25,254 bases of DNA from Bacteroidales bacterium UBA1714 (GTDB lineage: Bacteria; Bacteroidota; Bacteroidia; Bacteroidales; Paludibacteraceae), in the NCBI GenBank assembly GCA_002317295.1, contig DCIY01000006.1, positions 1-25,254 on the forward strand, read 5' to 3'. Position numbers and translations under genes: made by a program. A model generated the notes under the pieces. The model was not told where the DNA came from and ran no database searches. It worked only from the letters and a program-made list of their open reading frames with translations. This document shows positions 6,799-14,263 of the stretch, in pieces; position 1 is the stretch's first letter; each line of letters opens with the position of its first letter.

Positions 6799-7826
6799 AC
6801 CTGCACCAGCGCAGCCCCAATCACCTGCTCCCGATAGATATCGGCATGAGTGCGAAGCGCGTCGGGAAGATAAGTGTTGGGGTGAGAAGCAAAATTCAGA
6901 ATGGCCCGAGTGAATTGGGCCTCATCTCCCACATCAACCAATTCTCCACATTCGGGATAGACCATTTCCGGTATTCCTCCGGCTCGGGAACTGATGATGG
7001 GTAATCCTGCTGCCATGCATTCGCTGAGTACAACAGGGGCGTTTTCGTATCGTGAAAACAATAGGAAACAGTCCGATTGTGCCAATTGATGGCTAACCTG
7101 CATGGGCGTCAGTTCACCCGTCCAAGTGATGGCTGCGTCGTCCAATCCTAATTCTTGGGCATAATCCACTGACGCCTGCCAATCCACTCCCGTACCTACC
7201 ATCGTCAGGTGCATGACCGGATTCTCCTCGCGGGCGGCCTTATAGGCACGCAACAACCCAAGCGTATTTTTGGCTTTCTCGTCAAAACAACTGACGTGAA
7301 CAAACTGTATAACGCCGTGGTTATCATGGGGTTGTGAGGCGGGTTGAAAGAAAAAATCATCCACTACATTGTGAACGATTTGCCAGTTGGAATTGGCAAT
7401 ACCACAGTCTTTCATGGCCTGCATCAGCCTGTTACTCACCGGCAAAATGGCCCGAGCATGACGGGCAATCTTACGCATCAACCATCCGTGCCAACCACCA
7501 CGGAATGAGAAATTGGCCGGCAGATAACCGCTCCAATGCTCCACAATGATATACGGAATATGGCGTGTACGCCACCACCAATAAGCGAGTAATCCGTTCT
7601 TGTTCAGTACATTTACCTGCACCAAATCAGGTCGCCAACCATCCTTTTGCAATCTCCGATATTGACCATACAAATCGCTCCAATAGCGGCATCCTGTCTG
7701 TTCGGAATAGATCACCCTTGCATCTACCCCCTGCCCACGGACACTGTCCAAATGCTTACGCACAAACAATCCCGACATCTCATCGTGTGGAGTAGGATAC
7801 CAGGCACTGAGATACAACACGTTCAT
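6774..7826 (-). CDS. Family 4 glycosyltransferase
   Basis: A GT-B fold retaining transferase of 350 residues, likely in surface polysaccharide or glycoconjugate assembly. The N-terminus MNVLYLSAWYPTPHDEMSG is the usual GT4 opening. The C-terminal half carries the EX7E motif (Glu261 and Glu269, in YENAPVVLSE) followed by CMAAGLPIISSRAGGIPEMV, which binds the nucleotide sugar. The frame is open to 7907, but the start at 7826 is chosen for two reasons. It gives the family N-terminus, and its ATG overlaps the TGA of the upstream gene as ATGA, a translational-coupling arrangement. It pairs with the upstream FemAB/GNAT-like gene in one operon. The substrate is unknown. Confidence 0.92.
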   Translation of the reverse strand: MNVLYLSAWYPTPHDEMSGLFVRKHLDSVRGQGVDARVIYSEQTGCRYWSDLYGQYRRLQKDGWRPDLVQVNVLNKNGLLAYWWWRTRHIPYIIVEHWSGYLPANFSFRGGWHGWLMRKIARHARAILPVSNRLMQAMKDCGIANSNWQIVHNVVDDFFFQPASQPHDNHGVIQFVHVSCFDEKAKNTLGLLRAYKAAREENPVMHLTMVGTGVDWQASVDYAQELGLDDAAITWTGELTPMQVSHQLAQSDCFLLFSRYENAPVVLSECMAAGLPIISSRAGGIPEMVYPECGELVDVGDEAQFTRAILNFASHPNTYLPDALRTHADIYREQVIGAALVQVYERCISR

Positions 7827-8815
7827 AGATGGTAACGGATATTGCGCAGCCAATTGAATAACAGGGCGATATAGAATATCGGACGATACACTTTGGATAC
7901 GGAACAATAGTGATATGGTTCACTGCCAAACTGCTTGTAGTGATTGGCAATACCCCGTTCATTGCTGCCTTCAAAATCAAATTGTACCCCCTTTTGTCGA
8001 GCCAGTTTGAGGGCTTCCAACACCAGCAAAGCACTGGCTCCGCTGTCTTTATACAAAGCACTGTAACAGGGTATGAGGTAGTACATTCGGCGATTGTCCC
8101 ACACCACAAAAGCGGCTGCATAAATCTCTCCATCCGCATTGCAGATACGAATGATTTCACTCTGACCCAACCGCCGCGTTTTGCGATCCAGCACCAGCAA
8201 AAACTCCCGAGAATAACTGATGTGCTTTTTTTGCTCCAACATACAGCGTTTGTGGAATCGGTAAAATTCTTCCGCTTCCATGCCGTGCTCTACATGCAGG
8301 CTCAGTGCTTTTTGCAATTGGCGTCGTTTGTTCTTGGAAAAAGCAGCAATCACCCTGTCCAAATCGTTCAAATCCAGGATGCGGTACGTGATGCGGTCTT
8401 TGACCTTAAATCCCAACGCTTTCAAGGCTGGCGGGCAGGGATTGTGAATCGGAAACTGCTGGTAATAATAGGCCAGATTCATGGCTTGAAGTTTGTTGGC
8501 CGCTATTTGGCACACTTTACTCCACCAGTCTTCGCCTTTCAGCCCCAGTTTTTCCTCCAGCCATATCCCTCCCAACTGCGTTTGCTGAGGCATGATAATA
8601 TAACGCATTCCCCAACGCTTGCGAAGCAAATACGGCATGGCTGCCACGATGTCGTCCTCTCCTAAATCGTTGACTGTACCCAAATCATGATTCAAGATAA
8701 GCATGACATCCCATTCCTTACCGGCACATACGGCATCCAACCACCAGGGTTGCATAAATATCGGCAAACGCAACTGCGTTTGACACCAAGTTGAATAAAT
8801 TTCTTTGTTCGTCAT
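7823..8815 (-). CDS. FemAB/GNAT-like acyltransferase (Acetyltransf_6 type)
   Basis: The 330-residue protein shows the split-GNAT layout of the BioF2/FemAB-like group. It has an N-terminal PWWLDAVC-type segment, AMPYLLRKRWGMRYIIMP in the middle, and a basic linker FSKNKRRQLQKA. The C-terminal domain contains AAAFVVWDNRRMYYLIPCYS, SGASALLVLEALKLARQ and FDFEGSNERGIANHYKQFG. That last motif is characteristic of this group, in which members transfer amino-acyl or acyl groups to envelope precursors or glycans. The exact reaction is unknown. It heads a two-gene operon with a family 4 glycosyltransferase (ATGA overlap), which suggests decoration of a surface sugar. A consensus promoter lies 25 bases upstream and interlocks with the divergent mutase promoter. 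Confidence 0.85.
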   Translation of the reverse strand: MTNKEIYSTWCQTQLRLPIFMQPWWLDAVCAGKEWDVMLILNHDLGTVNDLGEDDIVAAMPYLLRKRWGMRYIIMPQQTQLGGIWLEEKLGLKGEDWWSKVCQIAANKLQAMNLAYYYQQFPIHNPCPPALKALGFKVKDRITYRILDLNDLDRVIAAFSKNKRRQLQKALSLHVEHGMEAEEFYRFHKRCMLEQKKHISYSREFLLVLDRKTRRLGQSEIIRICNADGEIYAAAFVVWDNRRMYYLIPCYSALYKDSGASALLVLEALKLARQKGVQFDFEGSNERGIANHYKQFGSEPYHYCSVSKVYRPIFYIALLFNWLRNIRYHL

Positions 8816-8839
8816 GACTTATTCTGCACAATTTGAGCG

Positions 8840-8871
8840 CAAAGTTACAAAAAAATTTGCATATGTGCAAA
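8840..8871 (-). promoter_or_regulatory. Promoter of the acyltransferase-glycosyltransferase operon
   Basis: On the minus strand TTTG (8871-8868), a 20-base spacer and TAACTTTG (8847-8840) match the consensus. Its upstream half overlaps the divergent promoter at 8856-8887 by 16 bases. Confidence 0.85.
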
Positions 8872-8887
8872 AAAAATTGTAATTTTG
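8856..8887 (+). promoter_or_regulatory. Promoter of the phosphosugar mutase gene
   Basis: TTTG at 8856-8859, a 20-base spacer and TAATTTTG at 8880-8887. The leader to ATG 8921 is about 30 bases. Confidence 0.85.
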
Positions 8888-8920
8888 CAGCGATAAATAG
8901 AATATTTAAACATTTAAGAT

Positions 8921-10696
8921 ATGAATCAAGAGTTGGAACAAATTATGAAAACGGCCCAGTCCTGGCTCACGGACGCGTACGATGAGAGTACGCGCGAGCA
9001 GGTCCGTGCCATGATGGAGGCGGAGGATAAAACGGAGTTGATTGATAGTTTTTACCGCACATTGGAGTTTGGAACCGGAGGTCTTCGTGGTATCATGGGA
9101 CCGGGAACCAACCGAATGAATAAGTATGTGGTGGCTCAGGCTACTCAGGGATATGCCAATTACTTGAACAAGATGGCTCGCGAAGGTGGTTTTACTACGC
9201 TGGCTCAAGGAGAACCGGTGAGCGTGGTCGTCGGTCACGATTGCCGCAATAACGGACGTCTGTTTGCTGAGACGGTGGCAGATGTGTTTACGGCCAATGG
9301 CATCAGAGTCTATTTGTTTGAGAGTTTGCGTCCTACTCCGGAGGTCAGTTTTGCCATTCGTCATCTCCACTGCCAGGGTGGTGTCAATGTGACCGCCAGT
9401 CACAACCCTAAAGAGTATAATGGTTACAAAGCCTATTGGGAGGACGGATCTCAGGTACTTCAGCCGCATGATGAGGGAATCATTAACGAGGTGAATAAAG
9501 TACGCATGGAGGATGTGCGTTGGCAGGGAAACAAGGAACTGATTCAGATCATCGGAGGTGAGATGGACTATGACTACATGATGGCCGTTAAGTCCGTGAT
9601 GATTGATCAGGACGTGATCTTGCGTCAAAAAGACCTCAATATTGTCTATACCCCGTTACACGGTACCGGTCGTCAGATTATCCCCATGTGCCTGCGTTCC
9701 TGGGGATTTGAAAATATTCATGTGGTGCCTGAGCAAATGGTGATAGATGGCAATTTCCCCACGGTGGTCAGTCCCAATCCGGAAAATGCTGAGGCAATGA
9801 CTATGGGTATGAATCTGGGAACGAAACTGAATGCCGATCTGGTGATTGCTTCCGATCCGGATGCCGACCGTATTGCCATTGTGTGCCGTAATGAAAAGAA
9901 TGAATGGGTCATCATCAATGGCAACCAGACCTGCATGATGTACTGCTACTATATCATCAACAATATGAAGCGTCTGGGCAAGATGCGGGACGATATGTAT
10001 CTGGTCAAAACGATTGTCACCAGTGAGATCATTCGTCGTATCGCTGATCGTCAGGGAGTGTGCCTGACGGATGAGTATACGGGATTTAAGTGGATTGCCA
10101 ACCGTATCCGGATGTGGGAAGGTCAACGCAAGTTTATCGGCGGTGGTGAGGAGTCGTTTGGATTTATGGCTTATGACGCTGTACGCGACAAATGTTCCCC
10201 TTCGGCCATCTGCCTAATTTGTGAAATAGCCGCCTATGCCAAGGATCATGGTATGTCCCTGTATGAATATCTGCTCCATATCTACATGGAGTATGGCTAT
10301 CAGAAGGAAACGACGGTCAATGTGGTTCGTCCTGGCAAGGCCGGTGCCGAAGAGATTGCTCAGATGATGGCGAATTACCGCGAGCACCCGCTGACCGAGA
10401 TTGCCGGAGATAAGGTGGTTTGCATCAAGGATTATCAGCCCTGCATAGAACGCAAACTGGTGAACGGCCAGTGGCAGGAACAGGAAATCCATATGGCTCT
10501 GGGAGCCAAGGCCAATGTGCTTCAGTACTTTACCGAAGGTGGCCTGAAAGTGAGTGTGCGCCCGTCGGGAACGGAACCCAAAATCAAGTTCTACTTTGAG
10601 ATTCCCGCCGCCATGCCTACCATTCACGATTATGCAAAGGCTACCGCAGAGGCCGAGGCCCGTGTACCCGCCATTAAACAGAGTTTAGGAATTTAA
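8921..10696 (+). CDS. Phosphoglucomutase/phosphomannomutase (phosphosugar mutase)
   Basis: An alpha-D-phosphohexomutase of 591 residues that interconverts hexose 1- and 6-phosphates and feeds nucleotide-sugar synthesis. The length matches the PGM2/PgcA-like branch (about 575-600), longer than bacterial ManB/AlgC. In order it has GTGGLRG(I)MG near residues 49-57 and TASHNPKEYNGYK with the phosphoserine Ser160. DPDADR binds Mg through Asp312, Asp314 and Asp316. GGGEESFGF binds the sugar, and RPSGTEPKIKFYFE binds the phosphate. All catalytic motifs are intact, so it should be active; glucose versus mannose preference cannot be read. It has its own promoter and is followed after 19 bases by dnaN, possibly as the first gene of a longer transcript. 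Confidence 0.95.
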   Translation: MNQELEQIMKTAQSWLTDAYDESTREQVRAMMEAEDKTELIDSFYRTLEFGTGGLRGIMGPGTNRMNKYVVAQATQGYANYLNKMAREGGFTTLAQGEPVSVVVGHDCRNNGRLFAETVADVFTANGIRVYLFESLRPTPEVSFAIRHLHCQGGVNVTASHNPKEYNGYKAYWEDGSQVLQPHDEGIINEVNKVRMEDVRWQGNKELIQIIGGEMDYDYMMAVKSVMIDQDVILRQKDLNIVYTPLHGTGRQIIPMCLRSWGFENIHVVPEQMVIDGNFPTVVSPNPENAEAMTMGMNLGTKLNADLVIASDPDADRIAIVCRNEKNEWVIINGNQTCMMYCYYIINNMKRLGKMRDDMYLVKTIVTSEIIRRIADRQGVCLTDEYTGFKWIANRIRMWEGQRKFIGGGEESFGFMAYDAVRDKCSPSAICLICEIAAYAKDHGMSLYEYLLHIYMEYGYQKETTVNVVRPGKAGAEEIAQMMANYREHPLTEIAGDKVVCIKDYQPCIERKLVNGQWQEQEIHMALGAKANVLQYFTEGGLKVSVRPSGTEPKIKFYFEIPAAMPTIHDYAKATAEAEARVPAIKQSLGI

Positions 10697-10715
10697 TCTT
10701 TAAAATTATACGCAT

Positions 10716-11840
10716 ATGAAATTTAATGTATCCAGTACGAAATTGTTTGCACAATTGCAGGCAGTAAGTCGTGTTATTGCAGCGAAAAACAGTTTGCAAA
10801 TTCTCGAAGATGTTCTTTTCGATTTAAATGGTAACGTGTTAACACTGACTGCATCCGATGGCGAAACGTCCATTCGCACTTCGTTGGAAGTGGATAATGC
10901 AGAAGGTATGGGCAAGGTGGCTTCCGGTGCCAAGTTATTGCTCGAAACCCTCAAGGAGTTTCCAGAGCAGCCTCTGACGTTCCAAATTGATGACAATAAC
11001 TTTGGCATGAATATTCTCAGCGAAAATGGTACCTATAGTTTTGTGGGCGCCAATGGCAATGAATATCCTCAAATGATGGAAAGTGAAGCTTCCGATTTTT
11101 CGTTTGAGATGCCTGCTGAACAAATGTTGGACGCCATCAATAAGACCATTTTCTGCACGGCTGACGATGAGTTGCGTCCCGTGATGAACGGTATTTTCTT
11201 TGATTTGGCTGAGGATCATCTCTCGATGGTCGCTACCGACGCTCACCGTTTGGTTCGTGTCACATACAACAGCATCTCTTCTTCCACTCCATCCAGTTTT
11301 ATTCTGCCTAAGAAACCCGCTACATTGCTTAAAAATGTCCTGGCCCGTGAGTCGGAGCAGGTGAAGGTGGCTTTTGGTGCCAAGAATATCCGTTTTGAAT
11401 TTGGTCGGGTGCTCATTATCTGCCGCCAGATTGAGGGCCGTTTCCCCAACTATAATGCGGTGATTCCTCAAAATAATCAAAATAATGTGGTGGTGGATCG
11501 TACGACCCTCATCAATGCCTGCAAGCGTGTCTCCGTGTTTGCCAACACCGGTACCAGTCTGCTCAAATTGGCATTGAATGACAATCAAATTAAAATCTCG
11601 GCTCAGGATATCGATTTTTCCACTTCCGCTGAGGAGGTGATTGCCTGCTCTTATGCGGGCATGCCTATGGCGATTGGTTTCAAAGCACCCTTCCTGATTG
11701 AGATTCTCTCTTCGCTGGTATCCAACGAGGTGATGCTCTCGTTGGCAGATCCTTCTCGTGCCGGTTTGATCCTGCCGATGGAAAATACCGATAACCAGGA
11801 TTTGTTGATGTTGCTCATGCCGATGTTGTTGAACGACTGA
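10716..11840 (+). CDS. dnaN: DNA polymerase III beta subunit (sliding clamp)
   Basis: The beta clamp encircles DNA and tethers the replicative polymerase and many partners. The product is 374 residues, the standard three-domain length. It opens MKFNVSSTKLFAQLQAVSRV, has RPVMNGIFFDL and LSMVATDAHRLVRV in the second domain, FPNYNAVIPQNN in the third, and ends with a variant of the usual MPM(R/L) tail (LLMLLMPMLLND). It is not next to dnaA here. Its stop overlaps the start of a DEDDh exonuclease by one base, suggesting coupled synthesis of the clamp and a likely clamp-associated nuclease. No separate promoter is evident in the 19-base gap after the mutase gene. Confidence 0.97.
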   Translation: MKFNVSSTKLFAQLQAVSRVIAAKNSLQILEDVLFDLNGNVLTLTASDGETSIRTSLEVDNAEGMGKVASGAKLLLETLKEFPEQPLTFQIDDNNFGMNILSENGTYSFVGANGNEYPQMMESEASDFSFEMPAEQMLDAINKTIFCTADDELRPVMNGIFFDLAEDHLSMVATDAHRLVRVTYNSISSSTPSSFILPKKPATLLKNVLARESEQVKVAFGAKNIRFEFGRVLIICRQIEGRFPNYNAVIPQNNQNNVVVDRTTLINACKRVSVFANTGTSLLKLALNDNQIKISAQDIDFSTSAEEVIACSYAGMPMAIGFKAPFLIEILSSLVSNEVMLSLADPSRAGLILPMENTDNQDLLMLLMPMLLND

Positions 11841-12607
11841 TGAAATTGAAACTATCCCGTCCGTTGGTTTTCTTTGATTTGGAAACTACCGGTATCAATA
11901 TAGCGAGTGATCGCATTGTCGAAATCAGTTATTATAAGGTGTTCCCCAATGGTAATTCAGAGGGGAAGACCTTGCGTATCAATCCTCAGATGCACATTCC
12001 TGAAGAAGCCGCTGCGGTACATGGTATCCATGATGCCGATGTGGTGGATTGCCCTGTCTTTCAACAGGTGGCAGGCGAACTGGCCCAAATGCTTCAGGGA
12101 TGCGATTTGGCCGGATATAATTCCAACCACTTTGATGTACCGCTGTTGGCTGAAGAGTTTCTTCGCGCAGGCGTGGATATTGATCTCAAACGAATGCACA
12201 TGGTGGATGCCTTTACCATTTTCCAACGGCAGGAACCGCGTAACCTGACCGCTGCTTATCGCTTCTATTGTGGCAAAAACCTCGAGGATGCTCATTCGGC
12301 CAATGCCGATACCATGGCCACGTACGAGGTGCTGATGGCGCAACTGGAACGTTATGAGGATGTGCCTGATACGGTGGAGGAATTGGAAGCATTTACTTCT
12401 CCCAAGATCAAATCGGCGGATTTTGCCGGAAGAATAGGGTATGACGATCAAGGGGTGGAAATCTTTAATTTTGGCAAATATAAGGGACAGCGTGTTGTGG
12501 ACGTCTTTCGTCGGGATATGGGATACTATGGTTGGTTACAAAACGGCGATTTTCCGCAGTATACCAAAAATGTATTCCTGCGTATCTATTTGAGTATGCG
12601 AGGATAA
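11840..12607 (+). CDS. DnaQ-like DEDDh 3'-5' exonuclease with ExoX-like C-terminus
   Basis: The 255-residue protein has a complete DEDDh exonuclease domain: Asp13 and Glu15 in FFDLETTG, Asp99 in NSNHFDVPLL, and His152 with Asp157 in HSANADT. A separate C-terminal module (about residues 205-250; FNFGKYKGQRVVDV and DMGYYGWLQNGDF) resembles the exodeoxyribonuclease X C-terminal domain. It could serve as a proofreading subunit of DNA polymerase III or act alone in repair. One-base overlap with dnaN (TGATG) supports a replication role, and the overlap with RNase Z downstream (TAATG) makes this a tightly packed three-gene unit. Assignment to DnaQ epsilon proper is uncertain. Confidence 0.9.
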   Translation: MKLKLSRPLVFFDLETTGINIASDRIVEISYYKVFPNGNSEGKTLRINPQMHIPEEAAAVHGIHDADVVDCPVFQQVAGELAQMLQGCDLAGYNSNHFDVPLLAEEFLRAGVDIDLKRMHMVDAFTIFQRQEPRNLTAAYRFYCGKNLEDAHSANADTMATYEVLMAQLERYEDVPDTVEELEAFTSPKIKSADFAGRIGYDDQGVEIFNFGKYKGQRVVDVFRRDMGYYGWLQNGDFPQYTKNVFLRIYLSMRG

Positions 12608-13416
12608 TGGCTGAAGGACGATTAACCATATTAGGCACGGGAAGTGCTTTGCCCACGTTTCAGAATTCGCCCAGCGGACAGATTGTAGAACTGAGTGACA
12701 AATCGTTTTTGGTGGATTGTGGCGAAGGTATTCAGATCACCATGCGTCAGATGGGTATCAAGACATCGCGTCTGTACAATGTCTTCATCTCCCACTTGCA
12801 TGGCGACCATTGTTTCGGACTGTTGGGACTGATTGTGACCTTGGACATGTTGGGTCGCACACAACCTCTGCACATCTATGCGCATGCGGATTTGGAGAAA
12901 CTGCTGCGACCCATGCTTGATTATCATTGTGCGGAACTGAAGTATGAACTCGTTTTTCATGCCATTAATCCGCGAAAAAAGGAGGTCATCTTTGAGGATC
13001 GAACCATAACGGTGGAGACCATCCCATTGCGGCACAAAGTGCCCTGCTGTGGGTTCCTGTTTATAGAACACCATCGTCGCCAAGCGGAGGATGGTTCGTT
13101 TTATGTTCAGACCCGCAAACGCTATGCCTATTGTTCCGATACCATGTATCGAGAGGCCATTGTGCCGCAAATACAAGGGGTGGATGTCCTTTTTCACGAG
13201 GCTACGTTTACCAACGAATGGGAATCGCGTTGCAAAACCACCATGCACTCTACGGCACGTCAGGCGGCTCAGATAGCCGCCAAAGCTCAGGTGGGCCAAC
13301 TGCTTATTGGCCACTATTCCTCTCGTGTGGACGATCATACACAGTTTTTGCGAGAAGCGCAAGAGGTGTTTGAACCTACTAAATTGGCGGTGGAACGCCA
13401 AACATATATCTTATAA
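12607..13416 (+). CDS. rnz: Ribonuclease Z
   Basis: RNase Z removes the 3' trailer from tRNA precursors. From ATG 12607 the product is 269 residues. The metallo-beta-lactamase zinc motif HLHGDH gives His63, His65, Asp67 and His68, the same numbering as well-studied bacterial enzymes. The start LTILGTGSALPT and the later YCSDTMY, FHEATF and LIGHYSSR complete the ligand set. It is about 40 residues shorter than many bacterial RNase Z proteins. The flexible arm (exosite) region around residues 150-170 looks reduced, which should be compared with homologues. The frame is open to 12532, but 12607 gives the family N-terminus and a one-base TAATG overlap with the exonuclease gene. Confidence 0.93.
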   Translation: MAEGRLTILGTGSALPTFQNSPSGQIVELSDKSFLVDCGEGIQITMRQMGIKTSRLYNVFISHLHGDHCFGLLGLIVTLDMLGRTQPLHIYAHADLEKLLRPMLDYHCAELKYELVFHAINPRKKEVIFEDRTITVETIPLRHKVPCCGFLFIEHHRRQAEDGSFYVQTRKRYAYCSDTMYREAIVPQIQGVDVLFHEATFTNEWESRCKTTMHSTARQAAQIAAKAQVGQLLIGHYSSRVDDHTQFLREAQEVFEPTKLAVERQTYIL

Positions 13417-13423
13417 ACTGTTG

Positions 13424-13498
13424 TTCTCGTTTAGGGGTGCTGTTTACCAGCTGAGATTACACCCTTGGAACCTGAACAGGTAATGCTGTTAAGGAAAA
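13424..13498 (+). promoter_or_regulatory. TPP riboswitch (THI element)
   Basis: The conserved core is present in order: GGGGTGC (13434-13440), CTGAGAT (13451-13457), ACCC then GAACCTGAACAGGTAATGCTG-type segments (to about 13489). AAGGA follows at 13491-13495. Spacing and order match the thiamine pyrophosphate aptamer, and the downstream genes are thiamine genes. The final strand with AAGGA lies 4 bases before the thiM ATG, so ligand binding can hide the ribosome-binding region directly. No separate promoter is visible in the short gap after rnz. Confidence 0.92.
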
Positions 13499-14263
13499 AT
13501 GAATACAGATCTTTCTGTACTGCGGCAATCTGCGCCGTTGGTACATTGTATGACCAATTATGTGGCTATGCCGTTTACGGCCAATGCCTTGTTAGCTTTG
13601 GGCGCATCGCCGGTGATGGCGCATGCTCCTGAAGAAGTAGCGTCTATGGCGCAACTCTCCCAATCTCTCCTACTGAACATCGGTACGGTGGATGCTGCAT
13701 GGCTGGAATCCATGCTGATGGCCGGACAAACGATGGCGCAGTATCATCGACCCATCGTCTTGGACCCTGCGGGAGCAGGAGCAACCGACTATCGCACGCA
13801 GGCGGCCTGGCAGATTATTCGCACCTGTCATCCGACTATCATTCGAGGCAATGCTTCTGAGATCATGGCCCTCAATCATACCTGTGTCACTACACATGGG
13901 GTAGATTCGTTGATCGATTCGGCCCAAGCACTGTCAGCGGCTCAGGTGCTGGCCGCCCAAACGCATAGTGTCGTGGTGGTAAGTGGAGCCGTGGATTATA
14001 TCACCGATGGCACTCAAGTCCAATCGGTAAAAGGCGGATCAGTGCTCCAAACCCGTGTCACGGCCATGGGTTGTGTAGCGTCGGCCATTGTGGCCGCTAT
14101 GGCCGCCGTCAATCCCAATCCGATGGAAGCAGCATTTCATGCCATGACCATCATGGCGCGTGCCGGAGAACGGGCTGCGGCGCTGTGTCAGGGACCTGGC
14201 TCTATGATGCCTGCGTTTGTGGATCAACTCTATCAATTAACCGATAATATCTTCCAAGGATGA
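13499..14263 (+). CDS. thiM: Hydroxyethylthiazole kinase
   Basis: ThiM phosphorylates hydroxyethylthiazole, the salvage route to the thiazole half of thiamine. The 254-residue product shows PLVHCMTNYVAMPFTANALLALGASPVMAHAPEE in its N-terminal third (key residues N, T and the GASP turn), LDPAGAGAT, IIRGNASEI, VVSGAVDYI and the catalytic-loop TAMGCVAS with Cys192. Length and motifs are normal. It sits immediately behind the TPP riboswitch, so translation should fall when TPP is plentiful. Its stop overlaps the next start as ATGA, coupling it to the thiE-thiD fusion. Confidence 0.96.
   Translation: MNTDLSVLRQSAPLVHCMTNYVAMPFTANALLALGASPVMAHAPEEVASMAQLSQSLLLNIGTVDAAWLESMLMAGQTMAQYHRPIVLDPAGAGATDYRTQAAWQIIRTCHPTIIRGNASEIMALNHTCVTTHGVDSLIDSAQALSAAQVLAAQTHSVVVVSGAVDYITDGTQVQSVKGGSVLQTRVTAMGCVASAIVAAMAAVNPNPMEAAFHAMTIMARAGERAAALCQGPGSMMPAFVDQLYQLTDNIFQG

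Noticed and set aside
7910..8665. Long plus-strand open frame opposite the acyltransferase gene
   Set aside because: It lies antisense to a gene with clear family motifs, has no promoter and no recognisable domain; a shadow frame.
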